From Oscillospiraceae bacterium (GTDB lineage Bacteria > Bacillota > Clostridia > Oscillospirales > Oscillospiraceae): 43,106 nucleotides of DNA. Positions 7,312 through 15,625 of this stretch are shown here, in pieces. A program made the translations under genes and the position numbers. How positions within the stretch are numbered: the first letter of the stretch is position 1; every line of letters starts with the position of its first letter. The notes below the pieces were generated by a model. The model saw nothing but the letters and a program-made list of their open reading frames with translations. It searched no databases and had not been told where the DNA came from. The stretch lies in contig JAFVCD010000021.1 of NCBI GenBank assembly GCA_017479425.1, positions 1 to 43,106 of the forward strand, read 5' to 3'.

Positions 7312-9555
7312 TTATTGCATCGGGTCAGAGTCCGCAAACGCGGTCAGACCCCTGTATTTTTTATCCTGAGAAAATTCCCGCAGAACATGTCCGACAGCGT
7401 CGCGGGTCTTTCTGTTGTTCTCACCCGCAACCAGAAGTCGGTAGCGGTAGCGGTTATTAACCTTTACTATCCCCGCAGGGCTCGGGCCGAGAATATCGTA
7501 GCCCTCGCCGAGGTAGTGGCGCAGAGCTTCGAGAATATTGAGAATGCCCGAGAGCACCTCGTTCTCCTTTATTCCCGAGACTGTAACGCTTATAAGCTCC
7601 CTTATGGGCGGCGAAAGCGCGAGCCTTCTGAGCTCTATCTCTCGCTCGTAAAAGCCGATATAATCCTGCTTTGCGGCGAGAGTTATCGTCTCATTTTCAG
7701 GCGTGAAAGTCTGAATTACGGCCCTTCCGACCTTTCTTCCCCTGCCGGAGCGGCCGACGACCTGGGTCATCAGTGAAAACGCTCTCTCCCGCGCGCGGTA
7801 GTCCGGCGCGTATAGGCTCTGATCGGCGCTCAGCACGCCAACGAGCGTGACGTTTTCAAAGTCAAGTCCCTTCGTGACCATCTGCGTGCCGATCAGAAAC
7901 GGCACTCTGTCGCGGCGGAACTCCTCAAGTATCCTTTCGTGACTGCCGGCGCGCATTACGCTGTCGGCGTCCATGCGGAGTATCTTCGCCTCGGGGAAAA
8001 TACCGAGAAGCTCCTCCTCCGCCCTCTGTGTTCCGGCGCCGACGAATTTCAGCATACCGCCGCACTCGGGGCAGACGTTTGTAAATGGCTCAGTATGTCC
8101 GCAGTAGTGGCACATGAGCCGCTTTTCAACGCTGTGGTACGTCATAGTGACCGAGCAGTTCGGGCACTCAAAGCTATATCCGCACTCGCCGCAGATTACT
8201 GCTCCTGACGCGCCGCGGCGGTTTATGAACAGTATCGTCTGTTCTCCGCACGCGAGGTTTTTCTCCATCTCCTCTCGGAGAACGCTGCTGAATATTCCGC
8301 CGTTGCCGGCTCTGAGCTCCCTTCGCATATTCGCAACGAGAACTCTCGGCATCGGCTGCTCGTTATAGCGGTTTTTTAGCTCAAAAAGCGCATATTTGCC
8401 GCACTTTGCCGCGTACATACTCTCGACTGCCGGCGTAGCCGAGCCGAGAAGCAGCAGCGCGCCGTTCCTGACGCAGCGGTATTTCGCCACGTCGCGCGCG
8501 GAATACCGCGGGTTCTGCTCGGATTTGTAGGTGTGCTCCTGCTCCTCGTCGATGACGATGAGTCCGATGTTATCCACCGGAGACAGCACCGCCGTGCGCG
8601 TTCCGATGACAACGTCAACCTCGCCTGAGCGTATCCGCTTCCACTCGTCATAGCGCTCGCCCATTGAGAGCGAGGAGTGCAGAACAGCGACTCTTTCGCC
8701 GAAATGTGAGGAGAAAATCGCCACAAACTGCGGCGTAAGCGCAATTTCCGGCACGAGGACTATTGCCCGCCTGCCCTTTGAAATCGCGTCCTTAACTAAG
8801 CTTATGTAAACCGATGTTTTCCCTGAGCCGGTAACTCCGTAGAGAAGAGCGGCCTCTGGCTTTCCTGTACCGATGAGCTTAGAAAGAGAGTCAAAAGCCT
8901 CTTTTTGCTCAGGATTCAGAACTATCGGCTCTGCGTCAGCTGCGCACTTTTCAATCGGTCTGCGGAATACCTCGCGGTATTCGATATCGACAAGTCCTGC
9001 TTTATGTAAACTATTTACTGATTGCGCTCCGGCGCCGGTGTACGCCAGCACCTCCGGCACTGGAGCCTCTCCGATAAGCGCAAGCAGGCTCAGTATCTCC
9101 GCCTGCTGTGTGGCGCGCGAGCGCCTTTTCTGCTCGGCAAGGCCTCTCGCATCCTCTGCGTCGATTGCAAGAGCGACATACTTGACGGTCTTGTCGCGCA
9201 CTCCGCGCTTGCCGTCCTTGAGCCACATTCCGGTCGGGAGCATCGCCCGCGCCGCCTCGTAGAGCGTGCAGAAAAATCTGTCGCGCATAAAAAGTGCAAG
9301 CTGCAGCTGCTCCGCGCTAAGCACCGGTTCCGGGTCGAGCTGCGCTTCTATCGCCTTCAGCTCCGCTTCCGGCTCCTCGGTGCCGACCGAGAGGACGATT
9401 CCCTCCGAGCGCTTGTTCCCCCTGCCGAACGGCACAAGAACTCTTACGCCCGGTAAGACCGTCTTATTAAGCTCCTCCGGCACGATATAGCTGTACGGCC
9501 GGTCGATCGTGTAGATCGCCGCGCTGACAGCGACGCGCGCTACGGTGCGCTTCAT
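7312..9555 (-). CDS. priA: Primosomal protein N', replication-restart helicase PriA
   Basis: 747 residues. PriA recognises stalled forks and reloads the replicative helicase. The N-terminal DNA-binding region spans about 1-200. Walker A is GVTGSGKT at 240-247, and the Walker B region is DEEQEHTYK at 336-344 followed by the aromatic-rich loop. A GSATP motif III lies near 371. The cysteine-rich zinc cluster inserted between helicase lobes shows four CxxC pairs (CGEC, CPNC, CHYC, CPEC) around residues 450-490. The start overlaps the rpoZ stop by one base (TAATG). Confidence 0.96.
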   Translation of the reverse strand: MKRTVARVAVSAAIYTIDRPYSYIVPEELNKTVLPGVRVLVPFGRGNKRSEGIVLSVGTEEPEAELKAIEAQLDPEPVLSAEQLQLALFMRDRFFCTLYEAARAMLPTGMWLKDGKRGVRDKTVKYVALAIDAEDARGLAEQKRRSRATQQAEILSLLALIGEAPVPEVLAYTGAGAQSVNSLHKAGLVDIEYREVFRRPIEKCAADAEPIVLNPEQKEAFDSLSKLIGTGKPEAALLYGVTGSGKTSVYISLVKDAISKGRRAIVLVPEIALTPQFVAIFSSHFGERVAVLHSSLSMGERYDEWKRIRSGEVDVVIGTRTAVLSPVDNIGLIVIDEEQEHTYKSEQNPRYSARDVAKYRCVRNGALLLLGSATPAVESMYAAKCGKYALFELKNRYNEQPMPRVLVANMRRELRAGNGGIFSSVLREEMEKNLACGEQTILFINRRGASGAVICGECGYSFECPNCSVTMTYHSVEKRLMCHYCGHTEPFTNVCPECGGMLKFVGAGTQRAEEELLGIFPEAKILRMDADSVMRAGSHERILEEFRRDRVPFLIGTQMVTKGLDFENVTLVGVLSADQSLYAPDYRARERAFSLMTQVVGRSGRGRKVGRAVIQTFTPENETITLAAKQDYIGFYEREIELRRLALSPPIRELISVTVSGIKENEVLSGILNILEALRHYLGEGYDILGPSPAGIVKVNNRYRYRLLVAGENNRKTRDAVGHVLREFSQDKKYRGLTAFADSDPMQ

Positions 9556-9752
9556 TACTTATTGACGTGAGCCGTTACCTTTCCGGCGGCGATTTCGCGG
9601 CAAGCGAGAGTCACGGGCTTTTCGTCAAGGATGATGCCGTGATCCTCTGCGTCCTGAGCGATCTCACGGGCGCGCTTTGCGATTACGTTGACAAGAAGAT
9701 AGCGGGAATCAACATTCTTAAGAAGCTGGGGTACGGTGGGATAGAGTAACAT
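9555..9752 (-). CDS. rpoZ: RNA polymerase omega subunit
   Basis: 65 residues, typical for the short Firmicutes omega protein that helps assemble and stabilise RNA polymerase. The family core is visible as a Y-L-L-V-N-V-I-A-K-R-A-R block at about 18-29, and the C-terminal part KPVTLACREIAAGKV is also typical. It sits 5 bases downstream of gmk and overlaps priA by one base. The gmk-rpoZ-priA order is conserved in Firmicutes and supports the call despite the short length. Confidence 0.93.
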   Translation of the reverse strand: MLLYPTVPQLLKNVDSRYLLVNVIAKRAREIAQDAEDHGIILDEKPVTLACREIAAGKVTAHVNK

Positions 9753-9757
9753 ATCAT

Positions 9758-10324
9758 TTATTTCCTTTCGGTGATTATTTCCATAATTGACTGCAAAACT
9801 GCGGCGGCGCGCTCGACGGAGTCGTTAGTTACGACGTAGTCGTATTTATACGCGTCATTTATCTCCTGCATGGCTCTCTCAAGGCGGCCGGCAATCTTCT
9901 CCTCGCTCTCGGTGCCTCTGCCGCGCAGGCGCTTTTCAAGCACCTCGAAGGAGGGCGGCTTTATGAAAATGCTGGTGGCGTCGGGCATCTTTGCCTTGAC
10001 CTGCGCCGCGCCCTGAACCTCGATATCGAGAACCACGTCATAGCCCTCGCTGAGCTTTGCCTCTATCGGGCCGCGCGGCGTGCCGTAGAAGTTGCCGACA
10101 AACTGCGCGTGCTCAAGAAGCTCGTCATGCTCGATCATGCTTAAAAATTTATCCTTCTCGACAAAGAAGTAGTCCACTCCGTCCTCCTCGCCGGCGCGCG
10201 GAGCGCGGGTCGTTGCGGAAACTGAGAACCACATCCTGCCGCGGTTTTTGAAAACCTCGTGAAGAACGGTGGATTTGCCGCTTCCGGAGGGACCGGAGAC
10301 GATAAAAATCTGTCCTCTCTTCAT
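9758..10324 (-). CDS. gmk: Guanylate kinase
   Basis: 188 residues. It phosphorylates GMP or dGMP to the diphosphate with ATP. The P-loop GPSGSGKS is at 11-18. The GMP-binding region includes the conserved [19 protein letters not shown] stretch with its arginines and tyrosine. The LDIEVQGA block and the GRGTESEE lid follow. The ATG overlaps the stop of the upstream RemA-like gene in an ATGA arrangement. Gmk is also a known direct target of (p)ppGpp in Firmicutes. Confidence 0.97.
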   Translation of the reverse strand: MKRGQIFIVSGPSGSGKSTVLHEVFKNRGRMWFSVSATTRAPRAGEEDGVDYFFVEKDKFLSMIEHDELLEHAQFVGNFYGTPRGPIEAKLSEGYDVVLDIEVQGAAQVKAKMPDATSIFIKPPSFEVLEKRLRGRGTESEEKIAGRLERAMQEINDAYKYDYVVTNDSVERAAAVLQSIMEIITERK

Positions 10325-10590
10325 TCCTCTTCTTCCTCCTCTGGTGCTTTTTCTGTCTTGCCCTCACAGCGGGCGGTAACTGTATCCGGCTGGAGAGCCG
10401 AAAGAATAACGTGGCCTGAGTCTGCGACTATGACCGAGCGCGTTTTGCGCCCGTAGGTCGCGTCGACGAGGTCGCCGCGTTCGCGGGAATCGGAGATAAT
10501 GCGCTTTACGGGAGCGGAATCGGGACTGATCACGGCAATTATGCGCTCCCGCGCGACCATATTGCCGAAGCCGATATTTATTAGCTTCAT
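10321..10590 (-). CDS. RemA-like DNA-binding regulator (DUF370)
   Basis: 89 residues. The DUF370/RemA core is clear: an INIGFGN start, then [12 protein letters not shown], then the basic stretch [25 protein letters not shown]. In Bacillus subtilis RemA activates biofilm matrix genes and forms rings that wrap DNA. In Clostridia a homologue is routinely placed between yicC and gmk, as here, and its role there is not established. The C-terminal tail of consecutive glutamates is unusual. It overlaps yicC and gmk by 4 bases each. I call the family with confidence but not the target genes. Confidence 0.9.
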   Translation of the reverse strand: MKLINIGFGNMVARERIIAVISPDSAPVKRIISDSRERGDLVDATYGRKTRSVIVADSGHVILSALQPDTVTARCEGKTEKAPEEEEEE

Positions 10591-11465
10591 TCGATATTCT
10601 GGATCTGCTCGCGGATCTTCTCGATCTCGCTCTTGAGATCAACTACGATGCGCGCCATCTCGACGTCGTTGCCCTTGGAGCCGATGGTGTTTGCCTCGCG
10701 GTTGAATTCCTGCACAAGAAAATCGACCTTTCTGCCGATGGGCTCCGCCGCCTCCATAAAGCTTCTGAGCTGGCTTATGTGGCTTGTGAGCCTTACGGTT
10801 TCCTCGTCCACTGCGGTCTTATCGGCAAACAGCGCCGCCTCGGTGACTATTCTGCTCTCATCAACTGTCGCGCCGTCCAGCACTTCGCGCATTCGCTTGA
10901 GGAGCTTTTCACGGTACTCCCCGACTGTCTTCGGGCTGCGCTCGACGGCGAGATTTTTGAGTCTCTCGACCTCATTGAGGTGATTCAGAACGTCCTCGCG
11001 CAGCTTTGCGCCCTCGCGGATACGCATAGCGTCGAAGTCGGCTATCGCCTCGGCGAGAATAGCCGAGATATCGCGCCCGAGCTCGTCCATATCCGTCTCC
11101 GCCTTCTGAACGCTGAGCACATCCTGCATCTTCGCAAGCGAGAGCGCGGTTATGTCGTTCGGGATGGAATACTTCTCGCTGAGCCTTCTGACGGCGCTTA
11201 CATATGCGTCCGCAACTGACTCGTTGACGACGATCTCGACGTCATCCGCCTCGGAGAAGTCGATTGTCACGAACACGTCGACCTTGCCGCGGGATATGCT
11301 CCTGCCTACCTGTGCCTTTATCATATCCTCAAGCGCTGTGTAGACTCTCGGGATCCTTACAGAGCAGTCGAGGAATCGGTTATTCACGCTTCTAAGCTCG
11401 ACTGTTATTTTCAGCTTTCCGCTGGTTCCCTTTGCCGAGCCGTAGCCCGTCATGGATTTTATCAT
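10587..11465 (-). CDS. yicC: YicC/YloC family endoribonuclease
   Basis: 292 residues, usual length. The N-terminus [12 protein letters not shown] and the C-terminal block [24 protein letters not shown] are the two conserved YicC signatures. E. coli YicC is reported as an endoribonuclease affecting small-RNA stability, and YloC is the Bacillus homologue. The central part is a helical, charged region. It overlaps cdaR and the RemA-like gene by 4 bases each (ATGA), indicating tight translational coupling. Confidence 0.94.
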   Translation of the reverse strand: MIKSMTGYGSAKGTSGKLKITVELRSVNNRFLDCSVRIPRVYTALEDMIKAQVGRSISRGKVDVFVTIDFSEADDVEIVVNESVADAYVSAVRRLSEKYSIPNDITALSLAKMQDVLSVQKAETDMDELGRDISAILAEAIADFDAMRIREGAKLREDVLNHLNEVERLKNLAVERSPKTVGEYREKLLKRMREVLDGATVDESRIVTEAALFADKTAVDEETVRLTSHISQLRSFMEAAEPIGRKVDFLVQEFNREANTIGSKGNDVEMARIVVDLKSEIEKIREQIQNIE

Positions 11466-12760
11466 TGGTCTGTCTCCTCACTTGCCTCCGTCGGGATATA
11501 TACCTCAACGGTGACCTTGTATTCTCCGATGGCGTCGATCTCTTCGCCGCCGTTTATGACTATGCGCGCGTTTACGTATTTAACGCCGGTGGTGTTGCCC
11601 TGATCGGCGAGGTCTGCGATTATCGTTATGTCGTTTTCATCGATTTTGTTGAGGCTAAGCTCCTTGCCGCGGAGCAGAATATCGAGCGACTGTGTGATTA
11701 TGTTCGCGCCGAAGCCGTCCGCGAGGTTAGTAGCCTCGATTTTCGCAGCGGAGAGACGCTTTGTAGAGAGTCCCGTGACCGACCACGTAACCGTCGCAGT
11801 CGTGGTTTCAGATAGGTTGTTGCAGCCGTCCGGTATCACTATCGGGAAGGACTCTGTATTGCCGCCGGAAAGCTTTGTGAGGTTTATCGTGCCGAGGTTT
11901 ATGGAGTTTACTGTGCTGAGCGCCTCAGGATCGCCGGAGACCTTTACTGTCTGCGGATCGATCGTGATCGTCGTGTTCTCCTCGTTGGCGGAGTTTCCGT
12001 ATACAGTTGTGACGGTGATGGGCAGCTCCTTCTCCATAAGCACCGGAAGCGTAACGATAACGCTCTCCTGGCTGAGGATGAAGCCGTCCTCGTCAAGAAC
12101 TCTGCCGGAGTCATCCATGAGCTGGATGTCTACCTCCTCGGTGACTGTCTTGTTGAGGTTGTCGCGCTCGATGGAAACCCACGCATAGCTTATCTTGCTG
12201 ACATCCGCCTGCGTTCCGGATACCGTTATCGAATCAACGCTGAGCTCAAGAGGCTGGGCGGCGTAGCCGTCGGCTATCGTCGCGTTGTTCGTCGCCCTGA
12301 CCGGCACCGCGCGCGTAACAAGCTGCTCGACCGTAACGGTCACGAAATCGTAGCTCTTCGATGAGGCGGTGATTCCCGCGCTCGAGATGCCGTTGTAATT
12401 GAGGCGGTAGCTGAGCTGATACGTTCCGGGGCGCGACTCGTGAACTGTGGTGATAACGCTGAGATCGACCGAGGCGGTGATATCCGCGTCAGTGAGCCTT
12501 GTGAGGTTGTTCCAGCGGCCGGTGAAGGTGATATCGAGACTCTTTGTGTTGATGTTTGTGACTGTTAGCTCGTTTTCAAGGAGCACGTCCTCACCCGTAA
12601 AGGAGATCGGGATATTCGTTACTCTTGTGGAGCTCTCGGGGTTTTCTACAAGCGTTATATACAGCCAGAGCGTGATTGCCGCAACGATTGCGAGCGCTAC
12701 ATAGGCAACCGTCGACCAGCCGCTCCATGCTTCCTTTTTCTCATTTTTTGTCGGCTGCAT
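11462..12760 (-). CDS. cdaR: YbbR-domain protein, CdaA regulator CdaR
   Basis: 432 residues. A short cytoplasmic N-terminus is followed by one membrane span at about 17-37, then a long extracytoplasmic, beta-rich part with several YbbR-type repeats. These are recognisable by recurring V-x-G-x-x-x-x-V strands such as ITVSGTQADVSKI and VKVSGDPEALSTV. CdaR binds and modulates the diadenylate cyclase CdaA at the membrane. The gene overlaps cdaA by one base (TAATG), the usual partner arrangement. In many Firmicutes glmM follows; here yicC follows instead. Confidence 0.92.
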   Translation of the reverse strand: MQPTKNEKKEAWSGWSTVAYVALAIVAAITLWLYITLVENPESSTRVTNIPISFTGEDVLLENELTVTNINTKSLDITFTGRWNNLTRLTDADITASVDLSVITTVHESRPGTYQLSYRLNYNGISSAGITASSKSYDFVTVTVEQLVTRAVPVRATNNATIADGYAAQPLELSVDSITVSGTQADVSKISYAWVSIERDNLNKTVTEEVDIQLMDDSGRVLDEDGFILSQESVIVTLPVLMEKELPITVTTVYGNSANEENTTITIDPQTVKVSGDPEALSTVNSINLGTINLTKLSGGNTESFPIVIPDGCNNLSETTTATVTWSVTGLSTKRLSAAKIEATNLADGFGANIITQSLDILLRGKELSLNKIDENDITIIADLADQGNTTGVKYVNARIVINGGEEIDAIGEYKVTVEVYIPTEASEETDQ

Positions 12761-13635
12761 TACTTTTCACCTGCCTTCGGTGCAAAGAAATCTGAAATCT
12801 TCTGCCAGACGCTCTTTTCCTCAGCCTCAGCGGGCATAAGCTCGTTTCTGAGAACCTTCTCGAGCGATTCAGGCGTAAGGCCGCGCTTAATTATGCCCTC
12901 GAGAGCGACGGAAATATCACCGGTCTCCTCGGATACGATGCATACGACAGCGTCGCTGCGCTCGCTCATACCGATACCGGCTCTGTGGCGCATTCCGAGT
13001 GACGCAGGGATGTTGTTATTTCCGCTCAGCGGAAGCATGCAGGCTGCGCCGGCAATTCTTCCGTCCCGGATTATTACGGCGCCGTCGTGCAGAGGCGCCT
13101 TATTGAAGAACATATTTTTTATCAGCTCTGCCGCGGGCGCTGCGTCGACTATCGTGCCGGTCTTTATGTAGTTATCGAGGTTTATTCCGCGTTCAAAAAC
13201 TATGAGAGCGCCGGTGCGCGAGATGCTCATATCGGTGCAGGCGAGAACTGTCTGAGTGATGGCAGTCTCAATGTTCCTCTGTCCCACCTGCCTGCCGAAG
13301 AAGTCTGAAAGCTTTGAGTTGCCCACCTGCTCGAGCATTCTGCGGATCTCGGGCTGAAAGAGGATAACGAGGATAAAGAGACCCATCTCGAACGCGCGGT
13401 TCAGGAGATAGTTCATTACGTTGAGCTGGAATATTCCCGAGAGGAAAAGGGCGACGACAAGGATAACGATGCCCTTCATAACAGCCGTTGCGTTCGTCTT
13501 GCGGACAAATTTGATGAGTTGATAGATAAGGAACGCCAGAATGGCGATATCAATGATATCAGTTATCTTGATGAGTTGGGCAAACTGGCTGAAATAGTTT
13601 ACCAGCACCTCCCAGTAATGCTGAAAAGTTTCCAT
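12760..13635 (-). CDS. cdaA: Membrane diadenylate cyclase CdaA (DacA)
   Basis: 291 residues. Three membrane helices (about 27-44, 53-69 and 81-94) precede a cytoplasmic DisA_N diadenylate cyclase domain. The catalytic DGA is at 184-186 and the RHR motif at 216-218 (LGMRHRAGIG). The enzyme makes c-di-AMP from two ATP, controlling potassium and osmolyte balance and wall homeostasis. It is the first gene of the 14-gene operon. The ribosome-binding site GGAGG lies 5 bases before the ATG and forms the loop of a small hairpin (13635-13651). The promoter lies about 55 bases upstream of the ATG. Confidence 0.96.
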   Translation of the reverse strand: METFQHYWEVLVNYFSQFAQLIKITDIIDIAILAFLIYQLIKFVRKTNATAVMKGIVILVVALFLSGIFQLNVMNYLLNRAFEMGLFILVILFQPEIRRMLEQVGNSKLSDFFGRQVGQRNIETAITQTVLACTDMSISRTGALIVFERGINLDNYIKTGTIVDAAPAAELIKNMFFNKAPLHDGAVIIRDGRIAGAACMLPLSGNNNIPASLGMRHRAGIGMSERSDAVVCIVSEETGDISVALEGIIKRGLTPESLEKVLRNELMPAEAEEKSVWQKISDFFAPKAGEK

Positions 13636-13651
13636 AGTACCCTCCGTACTA
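13635..13651 (-). promoter_or_regulatory. Ribosome-binding site of cdaA displayed in a hairpin loop
   Basis: On the minus strand a 6-base perfect stem TAGTAC/GTACTA encloses exactly the 5-base loop GGAGG. The first base of the cdaA ATG is the last A of the right arm. A stem this short is weak, so it would more likely present the Shine-Dalgarno sequence or act as a protein site than block translation. Confidence 0.5.
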
Positions 13652-13687
13652 TTTTAGGGCATACTTATCCCTATTATTCAGAAAAGC

Positions 13688-13716
13688 ATTATAGCACAAA
13701 ACTCCCGTTTGTGCAA
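13688..13716 (-). promoter_or_regulatory. Sigma-A promoter of the cdaA operon
   Basis: The -35 TTGCAC (plus 13711-13716) and the -10 TATAAT (plus 13688-13693) are separated by 17 bases. Transcription would start near 13681, giving a leader of about 45 bases before cdaA. The terminator of the preceding operon overlaps the -35 and most of the spacer. Confidence 0.8.
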
Positions 13717-13726
13717 CGGGAGTTTT
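13698..13726 (-). terminator. Terminator of the cysteine desulfurase operon
   Basis: A perfect 12-base-pair stem (13698-13709 and 13715-13726) with a 5-base loop. On the minus strand the right arm ends in TTTT, the U-tract being short and continuing GTGC. On plus it is followed by G then six T, so it may work in both directions. It lies 16 bases after the stop of the gene ending at 13742. Confidence 0.75.
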
Positions 13727-13741
13727 GTTTTTTGTATACTT

Positions 13742-14839
13742 TTACACCTTGAGGAAGGCTTCGACCTCGCGCATAGTTGTAAACGCCGATACGCTGAGGC
13801 GAACTGTACCGCGCGGAAAAGTACCGAGAGATTTATGCGCCAGCGGAGCGCAGTGCAGACCCGCTCTGAGGGCAAAGCCGCTGTCGTTATAACGGCTCGC
13901 TGTGCTTTCCGGATCCTCGTCATCAAAGACGAAGCTCAGTACACCGGTCTGGCGTTCCGGAGCCTCAGAAAGCCACACCTTCGCGCCCTTTCCGCGAAGT
14001 CCCTCGGCGGCGCGGCGGATAAGGCTCGACTCGTGGGTGTGGATTTTCTCAATACCGCGCCTCAGAACGAAGTCCAATCCCTCGGAAAGTCCCGCTATTC
14101 CCGGCATATTGTGCGTTCCCGCTTCCGCGAGGTCGGGGAGATAAGCAGGCATCGTACCGCTTGCGGAGTCTGATCCGCTGCCTCCGAGAAGAAACGGCTT
14201 CGGCATTACGCCGCATAGGAGAAGTCCCGTACCCTGCGGGCCGTAAAGTCCTTTGTGACCCGGCATGGCGATAAACGCCGCGCCGAGCGCCGCCATATCT
14301 ACCCGCATAGCCCCCGCCGACTGGCTTGCGTCCACGATAAGCGGCACGCCGTATCTGCTGCACAGCTCAGCGATTTCGTAAATCGGCAAAATCGAGCCCG
14401 TGACGTTCGATGCATGGTTCAGAACGGCGCATTTCGGATGCGTTTTCAGCAGTCTTTCATACTCATTGAGGCAGTTTTCACCCTCAAACGGCGCAGTTTC
14501 GGCAATGAGAAGTTCTGCACTCTTGCCGATAAGCGGGCGCAGGACGGCGTTATGCTCCCACGAGCTTATGAGCACTCTGTCTCCGCGTTCGACAAGGGAG
14601 CTTATTGCGATGTTCAGCGCGTGTGTGGCGTTCATTGTGAACACCACATTCTCCGGGTTTTCGACGTTAAACAGTCTTGCCGCCCGCTCTCGGCAGGTGT
14701 AGGCGCACTCAGCGGCGCGCATCGCGTATTCGTGGCCGCCTCTTCCGGGCGAGCCAAGCTTGAAAATCGCACTCGCGGCGGCGTTTATCACCTCCGGCGG
14801 CTTCTTCAGCGTAGTTGCGGCGGAGTCGAGATATATCAC
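13742..14839 (-). CDS. Cysteine desulfurase family PLP enzyme (class V aminotransferase fold)
   Basis: 365 residues. The fold starts IYLDSAATT; the PLP-binding threonine lies in NATHALN (70-76), D170 is in VDASQSAG and the Schiff-base lysine is K196 in PGHKGLYG. Near the C-terminus, RAGLHCAP places C330 where SufS/CsdA-type enzymes carry the sulfur- or selenium-accepting cysteine. It resembles the Clostridia 'cysteine desulfurase family protein' group more than housekeeping IscS. It overlaps the upstream DUF3343 gene by 4 bases. A role in mobilising S or Se to that partner is inferred. Confidence 0.9.
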   Translation of the reverse strand: MIYLDSAATTLKKPPEVINAAASAIFKLGSPGRGGHEYAMRAAECAYTCRERAARLFNVENPENVVFTMNATHALNIAISSLVERGDRVLISSWEHNAVLRPLIGKSAELLIAETAPFEGENCLNEYERLLKTHPKCAVLNHASNVTGSILPIYEIAELCSRYGVPLIVDASQSAGAMRVDMAALGAAFIAMPGHKGLYGPQGTGLLLCGVMPKPFLLGGSGSDSASGTMPAYLPDLAEAGTHNMPGIAGLSEGLDFVLRRGIEKIHTHESSLIRRAAEGLRGKGAKVWLSEAPERQTGVLSFVFDDEDPESTASRYNDSGFALRAGLHCAPLAHKSLGTFPRGTVRLSVSAFTTMREVEAFLKV

Positions 14840-15090
14840 AGCCGAACTTCCTCGCCCGCCCTGCCGCCGTCGAATACGAAAACGTGCTTCGGTGCAAGTC
14901 CCTTGGAATAGAGAACGCCGAGAGCGTCGGAAAGTCTGGCGCGCATAAGCTTTACGGAGTAGCCGCAGCCCTCGCGCAATCTCTCCTCCGGCGTTCTGAT
15001 TACTGCCGCCCGGAAGCCTGCGGAAACCAGCGCCCTTTCGGTGCGCTGAGCATAGGTCAGCGAGCGGCTGATGATAAGATAATCGCTCAT
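14836..15090 (-). CDS. DUF3343 protein, putative Se/S carrier
   Basis: 84 residues from the ATG at 15088-15090 (MSDYLIISRS). An in-frame GTG three codons earlier has no ribosome-binding site, whereas AGGGTGAAAG is well placed for the ATG. The DUF3343 (Se/S carrier-like) pattern is visible: an N-terminal strand, the SLTYAQRTERALVSAGF helix, a RTPEE turn and a REGCGYSVKL segment with one conserved-looking cysteine. Members are small thiol proteins found with selenium or sulfur genes. Here the partner is the cysteine desulfurase, with stop and start overlapping. The function is family-level inference only. Confidence 0.82.
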   Translation of the reverse strand: MSDYLIISRSLTYAQRTERALVSAGFRAAVIRTPEERLREGCGYSVKLMRARLSDALGVLYSKGLAPKHVFVFDGGRAGEEVRL

Positions 15091-15107
15091 TTCTTTCACC
15101 CTATAAA

Positions 15108-15138
15108 AATGGTGCAGCCCGAGATGGGCTGCACCATT
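15108..15138 (-). terminator. Terminator of the ispD-ispF operon
   Basis: A 13-base-pair perfect stem (15108-15120 and 15126-15138) with a 5-base loop, followed on the minus strand by TTTATAG, so the transcript carries a run of five U. It lies 16 bases after the ispF stop and just before the start of the DUF3343 gene. Confidence 0.9.
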
Positions 15139-15141
15139 ATA
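15136..15141 (-). promoter_or_regulatory. Possible -10 element for the DUF3343 operon
   Basis: A TATAAT hexamer on the minus strand runs into the outer bases of the ispF terminator stem. No good -35 stands 16-18 bases upstream; the best match there is TGAACG. The element is plausible because the downstream two-gene operon otherwise lacks a visible promoter, but it is weak. Confidence 0.35.
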
Positions 15142-15154
15142 TGCGTCAGGTTCC

Positions 15155-15625
15155 TTATTCGTTCAGTAAAACTACCGCGTGGGCGGCTATGCCCTCAAGC
15201 GCGCCTGTGAAGCCGAGGCCCTCCTCAGTGGTAGCCTTTACGTTTACGCGGGATTCATCGATTCTGAGTTTCTCTGCAAGGTTTTTCACCATCTGCGGGA
15301 TGTATTCGTGCATCTTCGGGCGCTCCGCGATGATCGTAACGTCCGCGTTCGACACCGTAAAGCCGCTCGCAGTAATTCGCTCCATAACCTTGTCGAGCAG
15401 TATGAGTGAGTTTATGCCGGCATACGCCGGGTCGGAGTCCGGGAACATTCCGCCGATATCGCCCATTGCGGCGGCGCCCATCAGCGCGTCCATCAGTGCG
15501 TGGGTCGCAACGTCGGCGTCGGAATGGCCGAGAAGTCCGAACTTATAGGGTATCTCCACACCGCAAATTACAAGCTTTCTGTTCTCCATAAATCTGTGAA
15601 CGTCATAACCGTGACCGATCCTCAT
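15155..15625 (-). CDS. ispF: 2-C-methyl-D-erythritol 2,4-cyclodiphosphate synthase
   Basis: 156 residues, family length. It forms the cyclic diphosphate in the MEP isoprenoid pathway. Metal ligands D8, H10 (GYDVHRF) and H42 (VATHAL) are all present, as are the LLGHSDADV and GDIGGMFPDSD blocks. The C-terminal segment VNVKATTEEGLGFTGALEGIAAHA is typical, with the catalytic threonine in ATTEE. Its start overlaps the ispD stop by 4 bases (ATGA). It works directly downstream of IspE in the pathway, and ispH lies in the next operon. Confidence 0.97.
   Translation of the reverse strand: MRIGHGYDVHRFMENRKLVICGVEIPYKFGLLGHSDADVATHALMDALMGAAAMGDIGGMFPDSDPAYAGINSLILLDKVMERITASGFTVSNADVTIIAERPKMHEYIPQMVKNLAEKLRIDESRVNVKATTEEGLGFTGALEGIAAHAVVLLNE

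Noticed and set aside
13742-15090. New defence system made of desulfurase plus small protein
   Set aside because: DNA phosphorothioation systems do use a cysteine desulfurase, but no dndB-E or restriction partner is present. The DUF3343 partner points to Se/S trafficking.
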